A DNA stretch of 64,000 nt from contig JAFLBD010000003.1 of NCBI GenBank assembly GCA_017303935.1, forward strand, positions 555,692-619,691, given 5' to 3'. Shown here piece after piece: positions 24,772-32,365 of the stretch. Each line of letters opens with the position of its first letter. Within the stretch, counting starts at the first letter, position 1. This DNA comes from Armatimonadota bacterium (lineage in GTDB: Bacteria > Armatimonadota > Fimbriimonadia > Fimbriimonadales > Fimbriimonadaceae). The notes beneath the pieces were generated by a model. It had not been told where the DNA came from. It saw nothing but the letters and a program-made list of their open reading frames with translations, and did not search any database. The translations under genes were made by a program, and so were the position numbers.

Positions 24772-25701
24772 ATGGCAAACAACCAAGAAACTCTGTCGAA
24801 GCTCTCAGCGCTTCAAAACTCGATCTGGCAATCCGCCTCAATGACGGTGAGCGAGGCGGCGAATCAGGCGATCAACCTTGGCAACGGGCTAACCTTGCTC
24901 TCGCCGGTGACCGAACTGACAACCGAACTGACTCAGCCGTACATGGTGATCCAGTTCGCGTTTGCCGACACCCCAGATAGCGCGCAGATCTTGTTGCTTT
25001 CCCAAGAGCACTTCAGCGACTTTGCCGCCTTGACGCTTGACCGCGCCGTTGACGAGGTTGACGAAAGCGTTGTTGCCGAAATGCGGCCAACACTGGAGGC
25101 ACTGGTTCAAGGTCTTTGCATCGCGGTTGGCAATATTCGAAACGACGCCGTCGTTGCCAGTGGGCTTTCGCTTCGATTCCAGATTTTCACGATGCCTCCG
25201 AATTTCCAGGAGCAAAATGAGATTTTCCGAACCAACGTCGGTATCAGCGGCGAAGGACTCAACGGAACGCTGATCTGGTTGATCGATCCTGAATCCGCCG
25301 CAATGATCTGTGGAACCGCAGCTGAGGCAGAAGCTATCCCGGCAGCCGCAGACTTCGGTCAAGCCGAATCTCCGTTTGCTGCAGGCCAAGCCTCCGATAT
25401 GTTCCGGGCCGCTTCGGCGACTCCAGATTCGAACCCTGGCCTTGATCTGCTCATGGATATCCCGCTGGAGATCAGCGTGGAGCTCGGACGAGTCAAGATG
25501 CAGGTTCGAGAAGTTGTGGACCTCGGCGCCGGAAGCATTGTCGAAATCGACAAAGCTGCGGGCGAGCCAGTGGACGTTCTAGTCAACGGTCGACTTGTCG
25601 CCAAGGGCGAAGTTGTCGTGATCGAAGACAATTTTGGCGTCCGAATCACCGAAATTCTTTCGCAAGCCGATCGCTTGCAACGCTTGAACGAGGCAGCATA
25701 A
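24772..25701 (+). CDS. fliN: Flagellar motor switch protein FliN/FliY type
   Basis: This 309-residue protein is much longer than classical FliN (about 130). It has an N-terminal CheC/FliY-like domain (about residues 1-185) and a C-terminal SpoA domain (about 225-305) with the FliN signature LLMDIPLEISVELGRVKMQVREVVDLGAGSIVEI. This is the FliY layout; in Bacillus FliY also dephosphorylates CheY-P. The CheC phosphatase motif (E-x-x-N) appears partly as EMRPTLEALVQGLCIAVGN and is not convincing, so phosphatase activity is uncertain. A Pro/Ala-rich linker joins the domains. It lies between fliM and fliO. Confidence 0.9.
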   Translation: MANNQETLSKLSALQNSIWQSASMTVSEAANQAINLGNGLTLLSPVTELTTELTQPYMVIQFAFADTPDSAQILLLSQEHFSDFAALTLDRAVDEVDESVVAEMRPTLEALVQGLCIAVGNIRNDAVVASGLSLRFQIFTMPPNFQEQNEIFRTNVGISGEGLNGTLIWLIDPESAAMICGTAAEAEAIPAAADFGQAESPFAAGQASDMFRAASATPDSNPGLDLLMDIPLEISVELGRVKMQVREVVDLGAGSIVEIDKAAGEPVDVLVNGRLVAKGEVVVIEDNFGVRITEILSQADRLQRLNEAA

Positions 25702-25702
25702 C

Positions 25703-26212
25703 TTGAAACGTCTGCCATCAATCCTGCTCATATTGGGATCACAAGTTGCGTCCGCACAATCGTCCTTCGAGGGGATGAAGCAAGACGTGCTTGGAGAAAA
25801 AGTGCCGGCCCAGTCCACCAATGGACTGATGCCACTGCTTCAACTCGGATTGATCGTCGGCGTACTGTTTTGTCTCATCAAGTTCGTGATGCCGAAGTTG
25901 ATCGCCAAGATGACCAACCGACTCTCGACCGGGCTCGACAGCTCAATCCGCGTCGAAGAATCGGCGACCATCGGTACTGGCGGATTGTATGTGATTGGTG
26001 TTCGTGGTCGGACGCTCTTGGTTGGTGCCTCATCGCAAGGCAACATCAACCTTGTCGCAGACCTGACTCAAGACCAGAAGCGCGAAGAAGCTGAACCGGC
26101 TTTCTTTGAGCTTGTGGATCAAGCGATCATCGCAGAACCAACCACCGAAGAACCTAGCTCGGAAGTGGCGCAACGACTTGAAATGCTCATCAAAGGGGCC
26201 GGTCGTCGGTGA
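25703..26212 (+). CDS. fliO: Flagellar biosynthesis protein FliO
   Basis: FliO helps to assemble the FliP pentamer of the flagellar export gate. The 169-residue protein has an N-terminal signal-like stretch (MKRLPSILLILGSQVASA), one membrane helix (about 40-62, LLQLGLIVGVLFCLIKFVM) and a cytoplasmic domain with the strand pair SIRVEESATIGTGGLYVIGVRGRTLLVGAS, which is typical for FliO. The start is TTG one base after the fliN stop. Its stop overlaps the GTG of fliP by 4 bp (GTGA). Confidence 0.85.
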   Translation: MKRLPSILLILGSQVASAQSSFEGMKQDVLGEKVPAQSTNGLMPLLQLGLIVGVLFCLIKFVMPKLIAKMTNRLSTGLDSSIRVEESATIGTGGLYVIGVRGRTLLVGASSQGNINLVADLTQDQKREEAEPAFFELVDQAIIAEPTTEEPSSEVAQRLEMLIKGAGRR

Positions 26213-26970
26213 AGTCGCTTCGCTTCTTCCTCATATTCACGACTTTAATGTTGGCAACCGGAGCATTTAGTCAAGCTTCTGGTGTGACGGTGCCGAGCGT
26301 CAATATCGGCATCAATCCTGGTGGCGCCGGTGGAGCCGGGCAAGGCGATGTCAGCACTTCCCTACAGCTGCTTGCACTGCTCACGATTCTCTCGATTGCC
26401 CCGGCGATCATGGTGCTCACCACCGCGTTCACCCGGATTGTGATCATCTTCAGTCTTTTGCGAACGGCGATGGGAACTCAAAACATCCCGCCGAACCAAG
26501 TGATGATCGGGCTCAGTTTGTTCCTGACCTTCTTTGTGATGGCGCCGACGTACGAGAAGATCAACACTGAAGCGATTCAACCCTACGTCAAGAAGCAGAT
26601 TTCGTTCGATCAAGCGGTCACTCGGGCAGAAACTCCGGTCAAGGAGTTCATGCTCAAGAACACCTACAAGAAAGACCTTCAGTTGTTTTTGGACTATCGA
26701 AAGGAAACTCCCAAGAACAAGGAAGAGCTCAAGATTGTAACGCTCGTGCCTGCATTCGTGATTAGCGAACTCAAGACGGCTTTCGTGGTCGGGTTCTACT
26801 TGTTCATTCCGTTCCTGGTGATCGACTTGATCGTCGCCAGCGTGCTGATGAGCATGGGCATGATGATGATGCCGCCGGTAACGGTGTCATTGCCCGCCAA
26901 GATCCTTGTTTTCGTGCTTGCCGATGGATGGAGCGTGCTAGTTACCGCCATCTTGTCTGGATATCAATAG
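26209..26970 (+). CDS. fliP: Flagellar export gate protein FliP
   Basis: FliP forms the core of the type III export gate. The 253-residue protein has a cleavable signal peptide (to about residue 25), as known for FliP, and four membrane helices. Family blocks include TRIVIIFSLLRTAMGTQNIPPNQVMIGLSLFLTFFVM and MGMMMMPPVTVSLPAKILVFVLADGW near the end. The start is GTG, overlapping the stop of fliO. Confidence 0.97.
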   Translation: MKSLRFFLIFTTLMLATGAFSQASGVTVPSVNIGINPGGAGGAGQGDVSTSLQLLALLTILSIAPAIMVLTTAFTRIVIIFSLLRTAMGTQNIPPNQVMIGLSLFLTFFVMAPTYEKINTEAIQPYVKKQISFDQAVTRAETPVKEFMLKNTYKKDLQLFLDYRKETPKNKEELKIVTLVPAFVISELKTAFVVGFYLFIPFLVIDLIVASVLMSMGMMMMPPVTVSLPAKILVFVLADGWSVLVTAILSGYQ

Positions 26971-26972
26971 CC

Positions 26973-27242
26973 ATGAATGAATCAATCGTTTTAGATCTCA
27001 CCCGCCAAGGGATGATGGTTTCGCTGATGGTCTCCTTGCCGATTTTGGCGGTTGCACTGTTCATCGGCTTGATGGTCAGCGTGTTCCAGGCCGTCACCCA
27101 AGTCCAAGAAATGACCCTCACCTACGTTCCCAAATTCTTGGGTTCGGCGGCAGTGGTCGCAATGTTCGGCGGCTGGATGTTGCAAGTCTTGGTTGGGTTC
27201 ATGAGGCTTTGCTTCCAACACGCGATGAAGGTGACGATTTGA
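26973..27242 (+). CDS. fliQ: Flagellar export gate protein FliQ
   Basis: This is an 89-residue protein with two membrane helices (about 15-38 and 52-75) and the family pattern SVFQAVTQVQEMTLTYVPK between them. ATG 26973 gives MNESIVLDLTRQGM, the normal FliQ start; an earlier in-frame GTG at 26928 would lie inside fliP. It is 2 bp after the fliP stop, and its own stop overlaps the TTG start of fliR. Confidence 0.95.
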   Translation: MNESIVLDLTRQGMMVSLMVSLPILAVALFIGLMVSVFQAVTQVQEMTLTYVPKFLGSAAVVAMFGGWMLQVLVGFMRLCFQHAMKVTI

Positions 27243-28009
27243 AGCTAGATACGCTTTGGCTGTTTAGTTTCTTCATGATCTTTATTCGCTCTTCGGCGAT
27301 GTTTTTGTCGTCGCCAATTTTTGGCACCTCGGTTCCACCTCGGGTTCGAATTCTGTTTTGCGGTGCGTTCAGCATTTGCCTTCTCCCTCTAGTCCGCCCG
27401 ACGATCACGACGGTTCCGTCGGATCTTAGTGGTGTGGCGGCGATGGTCGGTCAAGAGGTTGCCATTGGCTTGATCATCGGAATGATGATTCAGTTCTTGA
27501 TGCTTGGAGCGCAGATGGCGGGCGCGCTCATGGACATGCAAATGGGATTTAGCATGGTTCAGGTCTTCAATCCGGCGGCGGGTTCTGCGACCACCGTGCT
27601 GGGACACTTTAAGTTCTTGCTGTTCCTAGTGCTCTTCTTCCTACTCGATGGGCACCACCAGATGATTCACGCCTTTGCATCGAGCTATACCCATCATGTC
27701 GAGCTCAACACCTCTGACTTGATGGCAATGAAAAATCAGATTCTCCGATTTGTGGGTGCAACATCTTTGATGGCGGTGCAAGTCGCCGCTCCGGTAGCAG
27801 CCGTGTCTTTCATCGTGGACGCAGCTAGTGGATTGGTGAACAAGTCGATTCCAAACATGCCTGTATACATGGTGAGTATGGGTGCCAAGACTGCGCTCGG
27901 GATCGTGGCTCTAAGCCTCGGGTTACCTCTCACTTTGGTCGCCTTGAAAACTGGCATCGAACACACCATGGTGAGCCTTTCCGACATGCTTTCGATAGGA
28001 GTGCATTAA
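27239..28009 (+). CDS. fliR: Flagellar export gate protein FliR
   Basis: This 256-residue protein has about six membrane helices and forms one subunit of the FliP5Q4R1 gate. Typical stretches are RSSAMFLSSPIFGTSVPPRVRI near the start, GQEVAIGLIIGMM and GLPLTLVALKTGIEHT near the end. The start TTG at 27239 overlaps the fliQ stop (TTGA). An in-frame start further upstream (27209) would extend 30 bp into fliQ and adds residues without family similarity. Confidence 0.95.
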   Translation: MKLDTLWLFSFFMIFIRSSAMFLSSPIFGTSVPPRVRILFCGAFSICLLPLVRPTITTVPSDLSGVAAMVGQEVAIGLIIGMMIQFLMLGAQMAGALMDMQMGFSMVQVFNPAAGSATTVLGHFKFLLFLVLFFLLDGHHQMIHAFASSYTHHVELNTSDLMAMKNQILRFVGATSLMAVQVAAPVAAVSFIVDAASGLVNKSIPNMPVYMVSMGAKTALGIVALSLGLPLTLVALKTGIEHTMVSLSDMLSIGVH

Positions 28010-28012
28010 TCT

Positions 28013-29080
28013 ATGGCTGGCGGCGGTCAAACGGGTGAAAAGACAGAAGAAGCGACTCCCAGAAAGAAACAGGAATCGCGAAAGCAAGGTGTCGTCGCCA
28101 AATCGGTAGACCTCACCGGTGCTTTGGTGATGCTCACGCTTATGGGCGTGATGCCCGTAGCGGTACACCAGTTCGGCGGGGCGATGCTCCAGAGCTTTCA
28201 AGCGGGAATCTACGCCACTCCCCGGAGCCTTGAAACCGGCGAAGTCATGCTCTATGTTCTGCTGCTCGCCAAACCTGCGCTGATCTTCTTTTTGACAATT
28301 TCTGGCGCGGCACTCACTGTGGGCCTGGTTGCGAACTTTGCCCAGGTAGGGTTCGTGTTCAGCACCGAAGCGCTCCAACCCAAGTTTCAAAAGATAAACC
28401 CGATCGAAGGACTCAAGCGAATCTTGTCCGCTCGGTCGCTAGTTGAGGGGCTAAAGGCGTTTGCCAAAGGATTGCTCTTTGGATGGATCGCATACTCCGC
28501 GATTCAGGCGAGTTGGCCTCAGATCATCCGGCTCGGATGGTACTCCCCGATCGACAGCGCAACACAGGTTGGGAGCCTCATTATCACGATCGGAATGCGA
28601 ATTGGAACAGCTTGGCTCGTGCTGGCAGCAGCGGACTACTTCTTCCAGAAAAAGCAAACCAACAAGCAGATCATGATGACCAAGGACGAACTGAAGCGGG
28701 AAATGAAGGAGCAAGAAGGTTCGCCTGAAGTCAAGTCAGCCCGATTCCAGCGCATGCGCAAATTGATTAAGTCGAACGCGCGTGAAGCGGTGAGAAAGGC
28801 AGATGTGATCATCACAAACCCGACCCACTTTTCCGTAGCGATTCAATATGACCGCTCATCAATGCACGCCCCGATGGTCGTCGCGAAGGGCCAAGACTAT
28901 CTCGCGTTGAAGATTCGAGAGATGGCTAACGAGTTCGACGTCCCAATTCTGCCAAACCCACCGCTTGCCCGAGCGCTCTACCGTCAATGCGAAGTCGGGG
29001 ATTTCATCCCTCGGGATATGTTCAGCGCGGTCGCGGAAGTTCTGGCCTACGTTTACCGAACGATTAAGAAGGTCCGCTGA
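28013..29080 (+). CDS. flhB: Flagellar export switch protein FlhB
   Basis: FlhB switches export from rod/hook to filament subunits after autocleavage. The 355-residue protein opens with GGGQTGEKTEEATPRKKQESRKQG, the classical FlhB N-terminus, has four membrane helices (about 30-215), a charged cytoplasmic linker and the C-terminal domain with the cleavage motif NPTHFSVAIQY near residue 267. The Asn and Pro of NPTH are intact, so cleavage is expected. It closes the flagellar gene set; flhA is not in the window. The mcsB gene starts 18 bp downstream. Confidence 0.97.
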   Translation: MAGGGQTGEKTEEATPRKKQESRKQGVVAKSVDLTGALVMLTLMGVMPVAVHQFGGAMLQSFQAGIYATPRSLETGEVMLYVLLLAKPALIFFLTISGAALTVGLVANFAQVGFVFSTEALQPKFQKINPIEGLKRILSARSLVEGLKAFAKGLLFGWIAYSAIQASWPQIIRLGWYSPIDSATQVGSLIITIGMRIGTAWLVLAAADYFFQKKQTNKQIMMTKDELKREMKEQEGSPEVKSARFQRMRKLIKSNAREAVRKADVIITNPTHFSVAIQYDRSSMHAPMVVAKGQDYLALKIREMANEFDVPILPNPPLARALYRQCEVGDFIPRDMFSAVAEVLAYVYRTIKKVR

Positions 29081-29098
29081 AGTATCCTTAGGCCATAG

Positions 29099-30133
29099 AT
29101 GGGCCAAGGAGGATCAAGTCGCGAAGCATGGAAGGCGATGGTGTTGCGTTCGATGCCACCTCCCGCTTGGCTCAGCGCGCCCGGCCCCAATTCGGATGTA
29201 GCGATCAGCACACGGGTTCGGCTGGCGCGCAACCTAGTCGGGCATCGATTCCCAAACCACGCCGGAGCCGATGAGCTTCGTGAGATAGGGCGAAAGGTTC
29301 GCGAAGTCGCCGAGAAGATTCCCCTCGAAGTCATCCGGCGTATCACGGAAGCAGAACGCGAATACCTGATCGGCTGCCGCATGATCTCGCCGGATTACAA
29401 GACCGAAGAACCCGGTCGAATGCTACTCGCCAATACGCCGCGATCAATCAGCATCATGGTGAACGAAGAAGACCATTTGCGGCTCCAATCGCTTCATGCC
29501 GGTTGGGACCTGATGCAGTGCCACGAGGAAATGGACCAACTGATGACGGAGTTCGAAAAAGGACTTCAATTCGCGAAGTCCGATGAGCACGGCTACTTAA
29601 CCAGTTCACCTTATAACATGGGTAGCGGTATCCGAATCTCGGCGATGTTTCATTTGGTCGCGTTGGCACACACCAAGAAAATCAATTCGGTGCTCAAGGC
29701 ACTGACGAATTCCGGATTGACAGCGCGCGGGCTTTACGGCGAGACCAGCCGCGCGATCGGGGCGTTCTTCCAGGTGTCGAGCATCAAGCCAGACCTCGCC
29801 AGGTTTCGCGGTGCGTGCGAATATCTGCTCGAAGAGGAGCGCAAGGCGCGGCAGTCGTGTGACGACAAAGAACTTTCCGCCTTGGCGCATGAAGCGGTGC
29901 GCTTTGCGGTTACCAGCAAAGAACTAAGCCAGGTTGATGCCTTTCGCGTGTTGGCATGGGTTCGGTGGCTCGCGACCCGTGGACGGCCAGACCTTCAGCT
30001 ATCGGTTCAAGACATCGATCGACTGCTCTCTACTCTAGAGGTTCGTGCGGTAGACGAGAACGCGAGCGCAGCAAAGGATCGAGCTGTAACTCTGAGGAAT
30101 CGTCTAGAGCATTTGCTTGGATTTTCCCAGTAA
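29099..30133 (+). CDS. mcsB: McsB-like protein arginine kinase
   Basis: McsB phosphorylates arginines in proteins, which marks them for ClpCP in Firmicutes. The 344-residue phosphagen-kinase fold shows DVAISTRVRLARN (about 33-45), the loop HLRLQSLHAGWDL, and TSSPYNMGSGIR near residue 168 where Bacillus McsB has TSCPTNVGT, so the conserved Cys is Ser here. The C-terminal RDxxRA phosphoarginine-binding motif is degenerate (AAKDRAVTLRNRL). It is a stand-alone gene without mcsA or clpC next to it, 18 bp after flhB, probably the last gene of the flagellar operon. ATG 29138, preceded by GGAAGG, is an alternative start. Confidence 0.85.
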   Translation: MGQGGSSREAWKAMVLRSMPPPAWLSAPGPNSDVAISTRVRLARNLVGHRFPNHAGADELREIGRKVREVAEKIPLEVIRRITEAEREYLIGCRMISPDYKTEEPGRMLLANTPRSISIMVNEEDHLRLQSLHAGWDLMQCHEEMDQLMTEFEKGLQFAKSDEHGYLTSSPYNMGSGIRISAMFHLVALAHTKKINSVLKALTNSGLTARGLYGETSRAIGAFFQVSSIKPDLARFRGACEYLLEEERKARQSCDDKELSALAHEAVRFAVTSKELSQVDAFRVLAWVRWLATRGRPDLQLSVQDIDRLLSTLEVRAVDENASAAKDRAVTLRNRLEHLLGFSQ

Positions 30134-30142
30134 GCGTACTTG

Positions 30143-30151
30143 TTTGAACCT
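30143..30151 (+). promoter_or_regulatory. TTTGAACCT box upstream of a PEP-CTERM gene
   Basis: This is one of four intergenic copies of this 9-mer in the window (19188, 21550, 30143, 50530), all on the plus strand and upstream of plus-strand genes. It lies 61 bp before the ATG at 30213. Its TTGAAC part could be a -35 element, but no convincing -10 is at 17 bp here. Confidence 0.3.
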
Positions 30152-30212
30152 AAACTGGCTCAATTTGGCATTGTCCTTGTGATACCTTCGTTCCGCAAGA
30201 GGATCGAAGACC

Positions 30213-30908
30213 ATGAAAAATTTGAAACTTAGTTTTGCCGTTATCGCCGCAGTTAGCGTCACTTCCGCTTTCGCAACTGGCGACCCAAACATCAAGAAGT
30301 TCCGAACTGAAGGCGACGCCGCCTGCTTCGTGGACTGCCGAAGTGAAGTGTTCACTGCCGTCGGACGAATTGGCGACCGCGCTGCACAATGCAACACTCC
30401 TGGAAGCACTTGGGAATTGGGCCTCGGTCTCCATGTCGGCACTCCGCTGGTCAAGCGAGATTACAGCTGGAACAAGTGCGCTCCATCCAACTTCTCGGTG
30501 AAGTACACCGCGTCGACCAAGAAGGTGACCTTCCAAGTCGGTGGCGAAGTTCTGAACTACACCATCCAAAGCGACAAGAAGATCGACGGTTTGATCATCA
30601 AGGGCTGGGCTGGAAACTGCGCTAGCGTCAAGCTCGACACGCTGAGCTTGAACAACGTGAACAAGGCGTTCACCGTCCAAGCAGCCAACGGCGGCCGAGA
30701 CTTCCTCGCAATCCGAGGCTTGGATTCTTCCAAGAACTGGGAATTTGCTGGAAAGGCAACCATCTGCTGGAGCGGAAACCAAACTCCAGACAGCACTGGA
30801 TTCAGCGTCAAGGGATGCGAAGCAGTACCTGAGCCAACTTCGATGGCCGCTCTCGGATTGGGCGTTGCTGGTCTGATCAAGCGACGACGGGCTGCAAAGA
30901 AGGCGTAA
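30213..30908 (+). CDS. PEP-CTERM sorted protein, Cys-containing
   Basis: This 231-residue exported protein has a signal peptide (MKNLKLSFAVIAAVSVTSAFA) and a C-terminal VPEPTSM motif, a hydrophobic segment (AALGLGVAGLI) and a basic end KRRRAAKKA. The mature domain (about residues 25-200) is compact and contains several Cys (ACFVDC, AQCNTP, NKCAPSNF, NCAS, ICWSG, KGCEAV) that may form disulfides, unlike the other PEP-CTERM proteins here. WELGLGLHVGTPLV and KKVTFQVGGEVLNYTI suggest a beta-sandwich. The exact function is unknown. It is a single gene between mcsB and a terminator, with its own upstream region. Confidence 0.9.
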   Translation: MKNLKLSFAVIAAVSVTSAFATGDPNIKKFRTEGDAACFVDCRSEVFTAVGRIGDRAAQCNTPGSTWELGLGLHVGTPLVKRDYSWNKCAPSNFSVKYTASTKKVTFQVGGEVLNYTIQSDKKIDGLIIKGWAGNCASVKLDTLSLNNVNKAFTVQAANGGRDFLAIRGLDSSKNWEFAGKATICWSGNQTPDSTGFSVKGCEAVPEPTSMAALGLGVAGLIKRRRAAKKA

Positions 30909-30943
30909 GCCGCCCAACGACAACTTTACTCTTGCGCGACGGG

Positions 30944-30973
30944 GCACCCCAATTCGGGGTGCCTTGTTTTTTG
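30944..30973 (+). terminator. Terminator after the PEP-CTERM gene
   Basis: GGCACCCC and GGGGTGCC form an 8-bp perfect stem with loop AATTC, followed by TTGTTTTTT. Confidence 0.92.
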
Positions 30974-31028
30974 TGATTTAGGTGAAGCGCGAGTCCACCC
31001 GAGGCCGTAAACTCAAGTACAAACTCAA

Positions 31029-31523
31029 ATGGCGACTGAAGTTATTCGATATAAGCCTGGAGGCGAGCTGCGGTGGTTGGCCAACGGTTCCGATGTGATT
31101 CGCAAAGGAGCAGCCCAACGCGCTCAAGGAGTCATTCGCCGAGAAGGCCAGCGCACCTTTACCAAAGATGTCAAAGACATGGCCGGGGCATTGTTTGGGG
31201 CAGGTCAAGCCGCAATGGCGGATTTGGTGCATCGCCAAGCGTCCGCCACCCAATATGCATTCGAAGACGATTCGTTTGAGGTTCTATCACCCACAGCGGG
31301 CAAACGCGTCCGGTACGATGAATTCAAGCGCATCGAGATGGAAGGGGACAAGGTCACTATCTTGCTCGAAAAAGGGTCTATCCAGATCAAGCCCTTTGCG
31401 CATCTCGTCAGCGGACGGATCAAAGTTCCAATCGGCTGGCTGAGAAATGGTGTCGAGGTCCCCTATGAACTGTTGGTCGAGGAACTCTCCGCACGATCTG
31501 GACTAGAAGTGGAATTCAAATGA
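31029..31523 (+). CDS. Conserved-looking hypothetical protein, PH-like C-terminus
   Basis: The family is not recognised. This 164-residue soluble protein has no signal or membrane segment. The N-terminal half is basic and Ala/Gly-rich (RKGAAQRAQGVIRREGQRTF) and helical. The C-terminal half (about 80-160) has alternating strands and a final helix: RVRYDEFKRIEMEGDKVTILL, IKVPIGWLRNGVEVPYELLVEELSARSG. This resembles a bacterial PH-like domain, but similarity is weak by eye. It overlaps nadC by 4 bp (ATGA), so the two are co-translated; a role in NAD synthesis is possible but not shown. The -10-like TACAAA lies close to the ATG and there is no ribosome binding site. Confidence 0.65.
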   Translation: MATEVIRYKPGGELRWLANGSDVIRKGAAQRAQGVIRREGQRTFTKDVKDMAGALFGAGQAAMADLVHRQASATQYAFEDDSFEVLSPTAGKRVRYDEFKRIEMEGDKVTILLEKGSIQIKPFAHLVSGRIKVPIGWLRNGVEVPYELLVEELSARSGLEVEFK

Positions 31524-32365
31524 ACGGATGGAACGGCGCGCCACCAGGAGGGTGGGAAGAAACTATTGCTCTTGCATTGTCGGAAGACATCGGTACGGGC
31601 GACCTCACAGCGGCAATCTTTGACCCAGAACAAACTTCAAAGGGTTACATTGAAGCGCAAGCCAGCGGAGTCATCTGCGGAGTTGGAATCGCGGAATCGA
31701 TCTTTGCCGACTATGCCGGGGTATCCGTCAAGCCGCTTGTGGAAGACGGCGCTACGGTCAAGGCCGAAACCAAAGTTCTTCAGCTCTCTGGGCCCACCGC
31801 CGCTCTACTCACGCATGAGAGAGTCGCTCTGAATTTCTTGATGCAGCTCTCAGGTGTGGCCACACTCACTCGCCGATTTGTGGACGAAGTGGCCGGCACT
31901 CGCGCTCGGATCGTTGACACGCGCAAAACCACTCCGGGATTGCGTTCACTCCAAAAGTACGCGGTTCGATGCGGCGGAGGACACAACCACCGGATGGGTC
32001 TGTACGACGCGCCGATGATCAAAGACAACCATATCGCCGCCGCGGGTTCGATCAAAGATGCCGTCGCCAAAATGCGAGCGAACATGCCTCATACCGCGAA
32101 GATCGAAGTCGAAGTGGATTCGCCCGATCAAGTTCAGGAAGCGGTGGATTCTGGAGCAGAGATCATCTTGCTAGACAACATGCCGCCCGCAATGATGGCA
32201 GCGATCGTCCGGCAGTACGAAGGACTGCCAGTGATCTTTGAAGCCAGCGGTGGAATCAACCTCGATACGGTCCGTTCAGTTGCCGAATCTGGTGTGCATG
32301 TGATCAGCGTCGGCGCGCTCACTCATTCGGCGCCGAGTCTGTCGCTGCATCTAGAGCTAGAGTAG
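31520..32365 (+). CDS. nadC: Nicotinate-nucleotide pyrophosphorylase (carboxylating)
   Basis: NadC converts quinolinate and PRPP to nicotinate mononucleotide in de novo NAD synthesis. The 281-residue enzyme has the N-terminal EDIGTGDLTA, the phosphoribosyl-binding HERVALNFLMQLSGVAT, VDTRKTTPGLRSLQKYAVRCGGGHNHRMGLYD with the Arg, Lys and His residues that bind quinolinate and PRPP, IKDNH, and the C-terminal EASGGINLDTVRSVAESGVHVISVGALTHS. All are intact. Its 3' end overlaps the convergent rmuC by 47 bp. nadA and nadB are not nearby. Confidence 0.97.
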   Translation: MNGWNGAPPGGWEETIALALSEDIGTGDLTAAIFDPEQTSKGYIEAQASGVICGVGIAESIFADYAGVSVKPLVEDGATVKAETKVLQLSGPTAALLTHERVALNFLMQLSGVATLTRRFVDEVAGTRARIVDTRKTTPGLRSLQKYAVRCGGGHNHRMGLYDAPMIKDNHIAAAGSIKDAVAKMRANMPHTAKIEVEVDSPDQVQEAVDSGAEIILLDNMPPAMMAAIVRQYEGLPVIFEASGGINLDTVRSVAESGVHVISVGALTHSAPSLSLHLELE

